Shown here: piece by piece, positions 25,974 to 34,487 of the stretch
How positions within the stretch are numbered: the stretch's first letter is position 1
Layout: every line of letters starts with the position of its first letter
Origin: Hyphomonas sp. Mor2
GTDB taxonomy: Bacteria; Pseudomonadota; Alphaproteobacteria; Caulobacterales; Hyphomonadaceae
Assembly (NCBI RefSeq): GCF_001854405.1
Contig: NZ_CP017718.1
Coordinates: 1,922,001 to 1,986,000, forward strand
Length of the DNA: 64,000 bases
Reading direction: 5' to 3'
Position numbers and translations under genes: made by a program
Notes under the pieces: generated by a model
Told to the model about the DNA's origin: nothing
The model's database searches: none
What the model saw: the letters and a program-made list of their open reading frames with translations, nothing else

Positions 25974-26963
25974 TCAACAAGCAACCTCGCGCAGCGAAAT
26001 CGCTTCCAGCGCTTCGTCGAGAACCTCCAGACCGGCGCCAGGTTTCGGACCTTTTTCGCTCAGCGTGCGACGCCACAACCGTACCCCGGGCTGTCCATTG
26101 AACAGACCAAGCATGTGCCGGGTCATGGATGACAAGCGCGCCCCCTGCTCCAATTGCGCCGCCATGTACGGACGATAGCGGGCGATAGCTTCGATCGGGT
26201 CCATGGGCGCCAGCGCCGGATCGAAAAGCGTATGGTCCACATCACCAAGAAGTGCTGGCGTCTGATAAGCTGCCCGGCCCAGCATCACGCCATCAAACGT
26301 TTCCAGATGGGTCCGACACGCGTCCAGCGTCTTGATCCCGCCATTCAGGACAAGAGTCAGGTCCGGGCGCGCCTGTTTCAGCTCAGCAACCAATCCATAG
26401 TCGAGGGGCGGAATCTCCCGATTCTCCTTCGGGCTGAGCCCCTTGAGCCAGGCTTTGCGGGCGTGCACCGTGAACACTTCGCAGCCCGCCTCTGCCACCC
26501 GGTCAACAAATCCGAACAGCGTTTCGCGCGGCGGGTCCTCGTCTATGGCGATACGGCACTTCACGGTCACCGGAATAGACACGGCTGCGCGCATGGCAGA
26601 AACGCACGCGGCGACCGTCTCTGGCTCACGCATGAGGCACGCCCCGAAGGCACCGGACTGCACCCGGTCAGAGGGGCACCCGCAATTGATATTGACCTCG
26701 TCATATCCAAACGCTTCAGCGACCCGCGCGGCTTCGGCCATCTTGTCTGGCTCATTGCCGCCGAGCTGCAGGACGACAGGATGCTCTTCATCGGAAAACC
26801 CGATCAGACGCTCACGATCGCCATGGATCACCGCATCGGCGGTTACCATCTCAGTCCAAAGCAGCGCGCGCTTGGAAAGCACGCGATGAAACGCGCGGCA
26901 ATGGCGGTCGGTCCAGTCCATCATAGGGGCGACGCTGAATCTGTATGTCTCTTTGCTGAGCAT
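25974..26963 (-). CDS. dusA: tRNA-dihydrouridine(20/20a) synthase
   Basis: A 329-residue FMN-dependent enzyme that reduces uridine 20/20a in the tRNA D-loop. VAPMMDWTDRHCR opens the TIM barrel and is typical of the DusA subgroup. INCGCPSDRVQSGAFGACLM contains the catalytic Cys near the end, FTVHARKAWLKGLSPKENR carries the FMN-binding His-Ala-Arg, and LNGGIKTLD follows. I chose ATG 26963 over one 13 codons earlier because the barrel starts right after it. Length is normal. A possible 65-residue ORF lies directly upstream on the same strand. Confidence 0.94.
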   Translation of the reverse strand: MLSKETYRFSVAPMMDWTDRHCRAFHRVLSKRALLWTEMVTADAVIHGDRERLIGFSDEEHPVVLQLGGNEPDKMAEAARVAEAFGYDEVNINCGCPSDRVQSGAFGACLMREPETVAACVSAMRAAVSIPVTVKCRIAIDEDPPRETLFGFVDRVAEAGCEVFTVHARKAWLKGLSPKENREIPPLDYGLVAELKQARPDLTLVLNGGIKTLDACRTHLETFDGVMLGRAAYQTPALLGDVDHTLFDPALAPMDPIEAIARYRPYMAAQLEQGARLSSMTRHMLGLFNGQPGVRLWRRTLSEKGPKPGAGLEVLDEALEAISLREVAC

Positions 26964-26979
26964 GAATGTCCAAATTCGT

Positions 26980-27177
26980 TTACACGGGCGAGCGGTCGCC
27001 ACCTCCTAGCGCCCGAGGGAAGAACCTCCAAGCGAAGATGTGTGAACCGACCATGCCAAGCGCCGCGAAGAGATATGCGCCAAACACTGAGAATGACGCA
27101 ACATCTCCCCCGAAATCATGGTTGTGTTTAGCGAAATCGGCGTCTATCCCGGGGCCAAATGAAATTCTGGTCCACAA
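26980..27177 (-). CDS. possible small membrane protein upstream of dusA
   Basis: The 226-bp gap between dusA and the divergent isovaleryl-CoA dehydrogenase holds one open frame of 65 codons on the minus strand, ending 16 bases before the dusA ATG. Its middle is hydrophobic ([20 protein letters not shown]) and could span the membrane once. No ATG opens it; a TTG at 27177 is the only long start, and it has no clear ribosome site. It could be a real leader-type gene or chance. I list it with low confidence. Confidence 0.22.
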   Translation of the reverse strand: MWTRISFGPGIDADFAKHNHDFGGDVASFSVFGAYLFAALGMVGSHIFAWRFFPRALGGGDRSPV

Positions 27178-27189
27178 AGGACATCTGCC

Positions 27190-28359
27190 ATGACCGTTCC
27201 CTATCCCACCCTGCAATTTGGCCTGTCCGAAGAAGCGGAGATGATCCGTGACACGGTCCATCGCTTTGCCCAGGATGAGATTGCTCCGATCGCGGCCGAG
27301 GTCGATGCGAGCAATCAGTTCCCCCGCCATCTCTGGCCCAAAATGGGCGAGCTGGGGCTGCATGGCATCACCGTTAGCGAGGAAGATGGCGGCACCGGAC
27401 TCGGATATCTGGAACACACGATTGCGGTCGAGGAAATCAGCCGCGCGTCGGCCTCTGTCGGCCTCTCCTATGGCGCCCATTCCAATCTCTGCATCAATCA
27501 GCTGCGACGTTGGGGGAATGAAGCACAGAAGGCGAAACACTTGCCTGGTCTGATTTCGGGTGAGCATCTTGGCTCCCTTGCCATGAGCGAACCGAATGCC
27601 GGTTCAGACGTGGTGTCGATGAAACTGAACGCACAAGCCGTTCAGGGCGGCTATCTGCTCAATGGCAACAAAATGTGGATCACCAATGCGCCCACCGCTG
27701 ACACATTGCTGGTCTATGCCAAGACTGATCCGAATGGCGGTTCGAAAGGCATCTCGGCCTTCCTGATCACGCCCGATATGGAAGGCTTCACCACCGCGCA
27801 AAAGCTCGACAAGCTCGGCATGCGCGGGTCCGATACGTGTGAGCTGGTCTTTGAAGACTGCGTCGTCCCTGAGGAGAACCTGGTCGGCGAGGTCGGTCAA
27901 GGCGCTGAGATCCTGATGAGTGGTCTCGATTATGAGCGGGTTGTTCTGTCGGGCTGTTCGCTCGGCATCATGCAGGCTGTGCTCGATGCGGTCCTGCCCT
28001 ACATTCACGAGCGCGAACAATTCGGCAAACCGATCGGCACATTCCAGCTGATGCAAGGCAAGCTCGCCGATATGTATGTCACCCTATCGACCGCGCGCGC
28101 CTATTCCTACGCCGTCGCGGCCGCCTGTGATCGCGGTGAGACGACGCGCAAGGACGCCGCTGGCTGCATCCTCTACGCCGCCGAGAAAGCCACCCAGATG
28201 GCCCTGGAAGGCATCCAGATGCTGGGCGGCAATGGCTATGTGAATGAATATCCAACCGGACGCTTGCTGCGCGATGCCAAACTGATGGAGATCGGCGCCG
28301 GTACGTCCGAGATCCGCCGCTGGCTGATTGGTCGCGAGCTGTTTGCTGAAACCTCGTAA
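27190..28359 (+). CDS. ivd: isovaleryl-CoA dehydrogenase
   Basis: A 389-residue flavin acyl-CoA dehydrogenase that oxidises isovaleryl-CoA to 3-methylcrotonyl-CoA in leucine breakdown. The isovaleryl subgroup is recognised by [54 protein letters not shown], and [11 protein letters not shown], which holds the catalytic Glu at the position unusual to this enzyme. [20 protein letters not shown] and [17 protein letters not shown] close it. AAAGGA lies before the ATG. The methylcrotonyl-CoA carboxylase genes that often follow are not adjacent; a biotin carboxylase subunit lies 20 kb away. Divergent from dusA. Confidence 0.95.
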   Translation: MTVPYPTLQFGLSEEAEMIRDTVHRFAQDEIAPIAAEVDASNQFPRHLWPKMGELGLHGITVSEEDGGTGLGYLEHTIAVEEISRASASVGLSYGAHSNLCINQLRRWGNEAQKAKHLPGLISGEHLGSLAMSEPNAGSDVVSMKLNAQAVQGGYLLNGNKMWITNAPTADTLLVYAKTDPNGGSKGISAFLITPDMEGFTTAQKLDKLGMRGSDTCELVFEDCVVPEENLVGEVGQGAEILMSGLDYERVVLSGCSLGIMQAVLDAVLPYIHEREQFGKPIGTFQLMQGKLADMYVTLSTARAYSYAVAAACDRGETTRKDAAGCILYAAEKATQMALEGIQMLGGNGYVNEYPTGRLLRDAKLMEIGAGTSEIRRWLIGRELFAETS

Positions 28360-28399
28360 GCCCATTGCACCCGCGCGCGATCTGTGATGGACAGCGCGG

Positions 28400-29548
28400 A
28401 TGAATCTGAATGACTGCCACAATTTCGCGGACTTTCGGCGGCTCGCCAAAAGGCGGCTGCCGGGCCCGATCTTCCACTACATAGACGGCGCTGCCGACGA
28501 TGAGGTGACGTATCGGCGCAACACTCAGGCCTATGAAGACGTGGACCTGGTACCGAACGTGCTGGCCGGCGTGGAAGAGGTCGACATGTCTGTCGAAGTC
28601 ATGGGCCAGAAACTGGACATGCCGCTCTATTGCGCCCCGACGGCCCTGCAACGCCTGTTTCATCACGAAGGTGAACGCGCTGTGGCCCGCGCCGCAACCA
28701 AGTTCGGCACCATGTTCGGCATCTCATCCCTGGCCACGGTCAGCGCCGAGGAAATCTCCGACATCGCGCCCGGGCCAAAAATGTTCCAGTTCTATTTCCA
28801 CAAGGACAAAGGCGTGAACGCAGCGTTGCTGGAGCGCGCGCGCGCGGCCAAGTTCAATGTCATGGCGCTGACCGTCGATACGATCACAGGGGGAAATCGC
28901 GAGCGGGATCTACGCAATGGATTTACCGCCCCGCCGGCCCTGACTCCTGCCTCAATTCTGAGTTTCGCGACGCATCCCAGCTGGGCCTGGAATTTCCTCA
29001 CCAAGGACAAGTTCGACATGCCGCACCTCGCGGAAGCGACTCGCGGTGGAGGCAATACGGTGAGCTTTGTCAGTCACTATTTCTCAAACCTGCTGGACCA
29101 GTCGATGAACTGGAAAGACGCAGAGAAACTCTGCGCCGATTGGAATGGGCAGTTCGCCCTGAAAGGGATCATGAGCGTCGAAGACGCCAAACGCGCCGTC
29201 GATATTGGCTGCACCGGGATCATGGTTTCAAACCATGGCGGGCGACAGCTGGATGGCTCGCGCGCGCCGTTTGATCAGCTCGCCGAGATTTGTGACGCCG
29301 TCGGCGACAAGATTGATGTGATCTGCGAAGGCGGCATCCAGCGCGGCACCCACGTCCTGAAAGCGCTGTCGGTCGGCGCGAAAGCGGTTTCAGGCGGACG
29401 GCTGTATCTTTATGCCCTCGCCGCCGCCGGTCAGCCCGGCGTCGAACGCGCGCTTGGCAATCTGCGCACGGAGATCGAACGCGGAATGAAACTGATGGGC
29501 GCAAAGCAGGTGAGTGATCTCACCCGCGAGAATCTGCGCTGGCGTTAG
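28400..29548 (+). CDS. FMN-dependent alpha-hydroxyacid dehydrogenase (L-lactate dehydrogenase-like)
   Basis: A 382-residue TIM-barrel flavoenzyme of the LldD/glycolate oxidase group. N-terminal ADFRRLAKRRLPGPIFHYID and CAPTALQRLFHHEGE are typical. ISSLATVSAEEISDIAPGP and LTVDTITGGNRERDLRNG form the FMN region. VSNHGGRQLDGSRAPFDQL holds the catalytic His and Arg. It probably oxidises L-lactate or another 2-hydroxyacid at the inner membrane. It follows the isovaleryl-CoA dehydrogenase by 40 bases and may be cotranscribed. Its stop lies 1 base from the stop of the convergent response regulator. Substrate is not certain. Confidence 0.92.
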   Translation: MNLNDCHNFADFRRLAKRRLPGPIFHYIDGAADDEVTYRRNTQAYEDVDLVPNVLAGVEEVDMSVEVMGQKLDMPLYCAPTALQRLFHHEGERAVARAATKFGTMFGISSLATVSAEEISDIAPGPKMFQFYFHKDKGVNAALLERARAAKFNVMALTVDTITGGNRERDLRNGFTAPPALTPASILSFATHPSWAWNFLTKDKFDMPHLAEATRGGGNTVSFVSHYFSNLLDQSMNWKDAEKLCADWNGQFALKGIMSVEDAKRAVDIGCTGIMVSNHGGRQLDGSRAPFDQLAEICDAVGDKIDVICEGGIQRGTHVLKALSVGAKAVSGGRLYLYALAAAGQPGVERALGNLRTEIERGMKLMGAKQVSDLTRENLRWR

Positions 29549-29549
29549 G

Positions 29550-30236
29550 CTAAGGCGAAAGGCGATAGCCACCGGCTTCGGTCAGCAACAAACGCGCATT
29601 GCCCGGATCCGGTTCGATCTTCTGACGCAGGCGATAAATGTGGGTTTCCAACGTGTGCGTGGTGACCGCAGCATTATAGCCCCAAACCTCTGAAAGGAGC
29701 TCTTCACGCGCCACCGGCTTGCCGCCGGCGCGGTACAGATATTTCAGAATATTGGTCTCTTTCTCAGTCAGGCGGATCTTGCGATCATCTTCCTTGACCA
29801 GCAATTTCATGCTCGGTCGGAACTCATACGGCCCGACATCGAACGTGGCGTCTTCGCTCTGCTCAAAGCTGCGCAAATGCGCCCGGACGCGAGCCAGAAG
29901 CACCGAGAACTTGAACGGCTTGGTGACATAATCATTGGCGCCGCTATCGAGCCCCAGGATCGTGTCAGCGTCGCTGTCCTGCCCCGTCAGCATGATGATT
30001 GGCGCACGAACCCCCCGGCTGCGCATCACCTTGCAGGCCTCACGGCCATCCATGTCCGGCATATCCACGTCGAGCAGAATGATATCGGTGCGTTCGGCCT
30101 CCGCCATTTTTACGCCTTGCGTGGCGTTCGGGGCCTGAAGGACCGTAAAGCCTTCATAGAGTTCAAATTGTTCCGCGAGCGCCTCGCGCAGCTCATTGTC
30201 ATCGTCCACGAGCAGGATGGTTTTTGTCACAGCCAT
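29550..30236 (-). CDS. OmpR/PhoB-family response regulator, no kinase nearby
   Basis: A 228-residue transcription factor. The receiver domain (about 1-120) has acidic D11-D13, the phosphoacceptor D56 in LLDVDMPDMDG, LTGQDSD with the signalling Thr, and YVTKPF with the Lys. The winged-helix output (about 130-228) has ETNILKYLYR, KPVAREELLSEVWG and VTTHTLETHIYRLRQKIEPD. GGGAGA precedes the ATG. No sensor kinase is within the window, so it is an orphan or its partner lies elsewhere. It is divergent from the L,D-transpeptidase gene, and a phased TGTA repeat in the shared upstream region may be its own site. Confidence 0.92.
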   Translation of the reverse strand: MAVTKTILLVDDDNELREALAEQFELYEGFTVLQAPNATQGVKMAEAERTDIILLDVDMPDMDGREACKVMRSRGVRAPIIMLTGQDSDADTILGLDSGANDYVTKPFKFSVLLARVRAHLRSFEQSEDATFDVGPYEFRPSMKLLVKEDDRKIRLTEKETNILKYLYRAGGKPVAREELLSEVWGYNAAVTTHTLETHIYRLRQKIEPDPGNARLLLTEAGGYRLSP

Positions 30237-30278
30237 GACTTTCTCCCTTGTCTTGTGGCCAGCAAATAGAGAATGAGG

Positions 30279-30296
30279 TCTACAGTTTCATTACAC
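30279..30296. promoter_or_regulatory. phased TGTA direct repeat between regulator and L,D-transpeptidase genes
   Basis: On the minus strand TGTAATG and TGTAGAC are separated by AAAC, so the TGTA starts lie 11 bases apart, the spacing of PhoB/OmpR-class half sites. The element sits 43-60 bases upstream of the regulator ATG and about 40 bases before the GTG of the L,D-transpeptidase. It could serve either gene. Confidence 0.4.
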
Positions 30297-30333
30297 GCTT
30301 CTTCAGCTGATGTCACAAAAAGGAGAGCAGCGC

Positions 30334-30846
30334 GTGACCGTCTTGACATATACTGCCACATCTCGCGGCAAATTCTCTGGCAATGGCCTGACTTGCCAGT
30401 GTGCGCTGGGGCGTGGCGGCGTCGTGGGCGCAGCGCAAAAGCGCGAAGGTGACGGCACCTCCCCACAGGGAACATGGCGCATGAAACGCGTCTTCTATCG
30501 CCCGGATCGGGTGGCACGCCCGGATACAGCCTTGCCGGTTGTACCTCTAAACGAAACGGATGGCTGGTGCGACGAAGCTGAGCACCGACTCTACAATCGC
30601 CCCGTGACCCTGCCTTTTGAGGCCAGTCACGAAAAGCTCTGGCGCGAGGATCATGTCTATGACCTGATCGTCGAGCTCGACCATAATAGCGACCCGGTTA
30701 TTCCAGCCCGCGGCAGTGCCGTTTTCTTCCACCTCGCCCATGCCGATTATCGCCCAACGGAGGGCTGCGTGGCCATTTCGAGCGACCACATGCTCCAGGT
30801 TCTTCGAGATTCCTCTCCAGAAACCTCTATAAAAATAGAGTTTTAG
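30334..30846 (+). CDS. L,D-transpeptidase (YkuD) family protein
   Basis: A 170-residue protein with the L,D-transpeptidase catalytic motif: FFHLAHADYRPTEGCVAIS, giving the His and the nucleophilic Cys. An early GDGTSPQGTWRMKRVFYR matches the family's substrate loop. It would cross-link or attach proteins to peptidoglycan, yet I see no signal peptide, so export is uncertain. I chose the GTG at 30334, which has AAAAAGGAG about 8 bases upstream, over an ATG at 30310 without a ribosome site. It is divergent from the response regulator gene and may be under its control. Confidence 0.85.
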   Translation: MTVLTYTATSRGKFSGNGLTCQCALGRGGVVGAAQKREGDGTSPQGTWRMKRVFYRPDRVARPDTALPVVPLNETDGWCDEAEHRLYNRPVTLPFEASHEKLWREDHVYDLIVELDHNSDPVIPARGSAVFFHLAHADYRPTEGCVAISSDHMLQVLRDSSPETSIKIEF

Positions 30847-30939
30847 ACCACAAATCTTCACGCGATGCCTGTCATCACATTCCTGCCACACGAATCACCG
30901 AAAGGTTGACGTGGGGCGGGCTTCGTAAGGAGGCTGCAT

Positions 30940-31140
30940 ATGTTTCAGCTGACTGAGTATTCGCCAGAGCGCCCGGAACTGGGCCACTTCTACCTTGTCA
31001 CACAGACCGGTGAGCACGGGCCGTACGAAACGTACGACGATGCCGTCGATGCGGCCGAGCATCCACAAGCCGACATGTACGGCTTCAATCCGCGCCGCGG
31101 TTATTATGTGATCGATCGCAGCGAGCCCGACGAGCTCTGA
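30940..31140 (+). CDS. small conserved-looking protein of unknown function
   Basis: A 66-residue acidic soluble protein with no recognised domain. It contains FYLVTQTGEHGPYETYDDAV, an aromatic and Gly/Pro-bearing pattern, and GFNPRRGYYVIDR. A textbook AAGGAGG lies right before the ATG, so translation is well supported despite the small size. It ends 2 bases from the stop of the convergent flavin oxidoreductase. No transmembrane helix or signal is seen. Function unknown. Confidence 0.65.
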   Translation: MFQLTEYSPERPELGHFYLVTQTGEHGPYETYDDAVDAAEHPQADMYGFNPRRGYYVIDRSEPDEL

Positions 31141-31142
31141 TC

Positions 31143-32546
31143 TCAGGCAATTTCAGCCGCGTATTGCTGCAGCTTCATAACAGACGGGACTGAGAATTCG
31201 CGGAACCGATTCATGATAGCGAGCTTTTCGGTCTCATGCTCTTCAATCCCGGCCACAAGCTGACTGTACCCGTCCAGACGGTTCTCGCGCAGCCATTGGC
31301 GCAGATCCTTTTCCTGCGACCAGTTATACTGGTTCATCATGAAGGCGGCCTGCATGCGAATCCAATCGGTGTCGTGATTGGGTAATGGTACAACGGCGCA
31401 GAGCCGGTTCTTCTCTTCCTCAGTGTCGCGGGTGAGCTCGATATGCGCGATGAAAGCTGCACTAAAGACGGGCTGAACGGTTCGCACGGTTTGCAAACGG
31501 ATCGTATCACCGGCGAATATCTCGGTTTCTTCAGAGTTTCCGACGGCGCAAGCGGAACAATCAACAAAAAGTGTGTTCGGGTCACTGTCCAGGACGTCGC
31601 CATTCTCGAACACGATCTGGTTCAGCTCGATGCGACTGATCCGGCCATTGCGAATGACATTTTTCACGCGGCGCAGCTCGGCGAGTTCAGGATCTGAAAT
31701 GGTCGCGCCGTGCATCATACTCGGCCGGACATCTGGATCGATCCGCGTGAAGGATCCGGCGCTTTCCAATCGATCAAACATGTCGGCAATTGAGTCCGAC
31801 GTCGCAATCGCTTCCATCTGCGCCGCCTGGGACCCCATCGTCGCCTCGAAGAATTGACGGTCCGGCTGCGTCGTCTCGCGGCGGATCAACCAGGCATCGC
31901 GCGGGCGCACCCAGTGAATCTGATCCGGATCGACATGATTTTCGAGCAACCAGACCACCGCATCAATCCCGGTCTTGCCGCCGCCGACAATGACATAGCG
32001 TGACGGCTGTTCGGCGACTTTGGGCAAATCGTTGAGCGGCATGAACTTCACCCCATCCGCGACTTCGAAATTCGGCTTGTGCGTGCTTGGCACTGTGGTT
32101 TTGAGCCAGGTCGCATCGACGATTTTTTCGCGTGCGGTGACATGATACATCTTGTCAGAAGTCAGCGCAGAAATCTTGCCGTCACCCTCATACTTGCACA
32201 TAGGCAGGTAAGTGACCCGCCCGGTCGGCAGGAATTGGTAGCGCATCACTTCGTCAAAATAGGCCATGACCTCAGGGCCTGATGCGAGATCCTGTAACCC
32301 CTTGTTCAGCCCGACAGAATCGATCACGCCTTTTGATAGCTCCTTGGAGCTCACCCCATAATAGGCCGATGGCTGGTGCAGGGTGACGAACGGATAGGCA
32401 TCGTTCCAATGGCCGCCTGGCTTTTGGTGCATATCAACGATCAGAACCGTCTTGTCGCTTTCAGTCAGGATGATGTCGGCAAAAGCCATACCCATCGCCC
32501 CTGCTCCGATGACCAGATAATCAACTTCAATCATGTCTGACGCCAT
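31143..32546 (-). CDS. FAD/NAD(P)-binding oxidoreductase
   Basis: A 467-residue flavoprotein. The N-terminal FAD motif is VIGAGAMGMAFADIIL, followed by LIVDMHQKPGGHW. A second dinucleotide motif, YVIVGGGKTGIDAVVWLLE, lies near 183. The arrangement resembles flavin monooxygenase-like or lysine/ornithine hydroxylase-like enzymes, but the FMO fingerprint is not exact. GGGAGGAAAAC lies just before the ATG. It is divergent from a TetR gene, with paired 13-bp operator-like repeats between them, so it is probably the repressed target. Substrate unknown; oxidation or detoxification of a hydrophobic compound would fit the control type. Confidence 0.85.
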   Translation of the reverse strand: MASDMIEVDYLVIGAGAMGMAFADIILTESDKTVLIVDMHQKPGGHWNDAYPFVTLHQPSAYYGVSSKELSKGVIDSVGLNKGLQDLASGPEVMAYFDEVMRYQFLPTGRVTYLPMCKYEGDGKISALTSDKMYHVTAREKIVDATWLKTTVPSTHKPNFEVADGVKFMPLNDLPKVAEQPSRYVIVGGGKTGIDAVVWLLENHVDPDQIHWVRPRDAWLIRRETTQPDRQFFEATMGSQAAQMEAIATSDSIADMFDRLESAGSFTRIDPDVRPSMMHGATISDPELAELRRVKNVIRNGRISRIELNQIVFENGDVLDSDPNTLFVDCSACAVGNSEETEIFAGDTIRLQTVRTVQPVFSAAFIAHIELTRDTEEEKNRLCAVVPLPNHDTDWIRMQAAFMMNQYNWSQEKDLRQWLRENRLDGYSQLVAGIEEHETEKLAIMNRFREFSVPSVMKLQQYAAEIA

Positions 32547-32575
32547 GTTTTCCTCCCAACCGAGTAAAAGGCTTG

Positions 32576-32610
32576 ATAACAGTGTTATGTTCTGATAATA
32601 ACACTGTTAT
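32576..32610. promoter_or_regulatory. TetR operator candidate: paired 13-bp inverted repeats
   Basis: ATAACAGTGTTAT (32576-32588) and its exact reverse complement ATAACACTGTTAT (32598-32610) are separated by 9 bases. Each arm is itself a near-palindrome (ATAACA-TGTTAT), and the arm centres lie 22 bases, two helical turns, apart. The element fills the gap between the TetR gene (start 32634) and the divergent flavin oxidoreductase (start 32546). Confidence 0.8.
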
Positions 32611-32633
32611 TGAAAGTCAAGCCAGCTGCGTTC

Positions 32634-33221
32634 ATGACCAACAGTAAGAGCAAAATCCTAACAGCCGCTTCTGAGCTGTTTGCCGAGAACGGCGCCGGTG
32701 GGTTGAGCGTGCGGGCCATTTCAAGCCGTGCCGGCCTGTCGACCATCGGCATTTACAATCACTTCAACGGCAAGCAGGGCATTCTTGATGCCTTGTACAT
32801 AGAGGGCTTTCAGCTGGTCATGGCGGCGATCGACGTGCTTGATCAGGGGCTCGACCCGCGAGAGGCCGTCTTAAAAGGCCTGTCGAACTATATCGACCTC
32901 GCCGCGCGCCATCGCGGACATTATCAACTCATCTTCGGCGTCGGGGATTCAGCCTATACGCCTTCTTCCACCGCCATTGCCGTAGGCGAGGAGGCGTTTA
33001 ACCGTCTGACTCACATGGTTTCGTTGGCCATTCCGGCCGAGCTGAGCGGACGCCAGAAGCGCGAAGCTGCTTTGCAATTATGGGCGCTGGCGCATGGTTA
33101 TGTCAGCCTGCAGGACCATGAAGCGACCGATCTCATCCCGACCACCGCCTGGCGAGACCTGGTGATGAATGCCGTGACCCTGCACCTGGACGCGATTGTC
33201 GCGAAATACGCCGATCAATAA
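32634..33221 (+). CDS. TetR/AcrR family transcriptional regulator
   Basis: A 195-residue regulator. The N-terminal helix-turn-helix reads KILTAASELFAENGAGGLSV then ISSRAGLSTIGIYNHFNGK, standard for TetR. The remaining helical domain (about 60-195) would bind an inducer. I chose ATG 32634 over a TTG 8 codons upstream. The upstream start would lie inside the operator-like repeats. It is divergent from the flavin oxidoreductase and probably represses it and itself. Its stop overlaps the yggS stop by 7 bases. Confidence 0.9.
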   Translation: MTNSKSKILTAASELFAENGAGGLSVRAISSRAGLSTIGIYNHFNGKQGILDALYIEGFQLVMAAIDVLDQGLDPREAVLKGLSNYIDLAARHRGHYQLIFGVGDSAYTPSSTAIAVGEEAFNRLTHMVSLAIPAELSGRQKREAALQLWALAHGYVSLQDHEATDLIPTTAWRDLVMNAVTLHLDAIVAKYADQ

Positions 33222-33874
33222 TCACGCGCCCCGAAAAAGGCGGTTCCGACGCGCACATGCGTCGCGCCGAGCCGCACGGCCAGCGCATAATCTCCGCTCA
33301 TGCCCATGCTGAGTTTCGGCAGCTGATGCGCGTCTACAAGCTGTTTCAACAAGGCAAAGTGCGGTGCCGCGGGCTCCTCTGCTGGCGGAATGCACATCAG
33401 ACCGGCCAGCGTCCCGGGATAGGTCTCGCGCGTCGCGGCGATCAGGTCCGCCAATCCGTCAACGCTGACGCCGCCTTTTTGTGGCTCTTCTCCCGTATTC
33501 ACCTGGATGAAAAGGTCTGGCGGCGATGACCCCGTCTTCGCAACCGCTTTGATCAGAGCCTTGAGCAGCTTTTCCCGATCGAGCGTCTCGATGACATCGA
33601 ACAATTGCACCGCATCTTCCGCCTTGTTGGTCTGTAGCGGTCCGATCAGGCGAAGTTCCAGATCCGAATGCGCCGCCCTGCGATCCCCCCATCGCGACTG
33701 CGCTTCCTGAACCCGGTTCTCTCCGAACACACGCTGCCCGGCGGCGAGCGCCGCCTCGATCCGATCTTCCGGCTGGCGCTTGGAAGCGGCGACGAGCGTC
33801 ACGCCCTCGCCTATTTCGGAGAGAATGCGGTTTCGGGCTTCGCGGATGGAAACGGGCTGTGTATCAGAACTCAT
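33215..33874 (-). CDS. YggS family PLP-binding protein
   Basis: A 219-residue PLP-homeostasis protein (PLPBP/YggS family) with an alanine-racemase-like barrel and no known catalytic activity. The PLP lysine is K32 in LVAASKRQPEDRIEAAL, followed by FGENRVQEAQSRW, LRLIGPLQTNKAEDAV, FIQVNTGEEPQKGGVS and SMGMSGDYALAVRLGATHVRVG, all family hallmarks. The ATG shares bases with the ATG of the divergent thiamine phosphate synthase gene (CATG at 33872-33875), and neither has a ribosome site. An upstream in-frame start 40 codons earlier would run deep into that gene and is rejected. Confidence 0.92.
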   Translation of the reverse strand: MSSDTQPVSIREARNRILSEIGEGVTLVAASKRQPEDRIEAALAAGQRVFGENRVQEAQSRWGDRRAAHSDLELRLIGPLQTNKAEDAVQLFDVIETLDREKLLKALIKAVAKTGSSPPDLFIQVNTGEEPQKGGVSVDGLADLIAATRETYPGTLAGLMCIPPAEEPAAPHFALLKQLVDAHQLPKLSMGMSGDYALAVRLGATHVRVGTAFFGARDY

Positions 33875-34487
33875 GACCGGGTTGAAACACCAAGCCGCCG
33901 CCGCCCGCAAGTGGCGTTCCGCGATCCGCCAGGTCGAACGGCACTTTCCATCGTATTTGCCTCCGGCTCTGTTTCTCACCGACCCGAAGCGCACACCGGA
34001 TCCGGCATCCCTTGTCGAGCGCTTGCCTGAAAGCGTTGGCGTGGTCTATCGCCATTTTGGCGCCGCCGACCGGCAGATGACGGCGCAAAAGCTCGCCAGA
34101 GCCTGCGCTCAGAGCGAACGCTGTTTTCTGATCGCGGCTGATCCCGAACTCGCCCTCGCGGTCAGCGCAGATGGTGTTCACTGGCCGGAAGCGACAGCCT
34201 CCTCCGCGAGCAAATGGCTTGGCAAATTCGCTCTCCAGACAGGAAGTGCGCACTCGCCCGCCGCCATACGCGCCGCCGACAAGGCTGGATTGGATGCAGT
34301 TCTCGTGTCGACCGTGTTCGCTTCGAAGAGCGCCAGCGCCTCCGCTCCTTTGGGTCTGTCCCGATTTCGGACCTGGACCGGAAACGCGCGGCTACCTGTC
34401 TATGCTCTGGGCGGCGTTGGTGCGGAGAATGCTCAATCCGTCGCCGGATTTGCCGGCCTCGCCGCGATCGAGGGATTTCTGCGCTAA
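33873..34487 (+). CDS. thiamine phosphate synthase-like protein
   Basis: A 204-residue TIM-barrel protein of the ThiE/TenI type. PPALFLTDPKRTPDP starts the barrel, VYRHFGAADRQ follows, and the C-terminal phosphate loop reads LPVYALGGVGAENAQ. The middle is poorly conserved. ThiE residues such as the HLGQEDxP segment are replaced by DGVHWPEATA, so it may be TenI-like or a degenerate paralogue rather than the main ThiE. Start is ATG at 33873, or TTG at 33882; neither has a ribosome site. It overlaps the divergent yggS start codon and the convergent membrane protein stop (CTAA). Confidence 0.75.
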   Translation: MTGLKHQAAAARKWRSAIRQVERHFPSYLPPALFLTDPKRTPDPASLVERLPESVGVVYRHFGAADRQMTAQKLARACAQSERCFLIAADPELALAVSADGVHWPEATASSASKWLGKFALQTGSAHSPAAIRAADKAGLDAVLVSTVFASKSASASAPLGLSRFRTWTGNARLPVYALGGVGAENAQSVAGFAGLAAIEGFLR

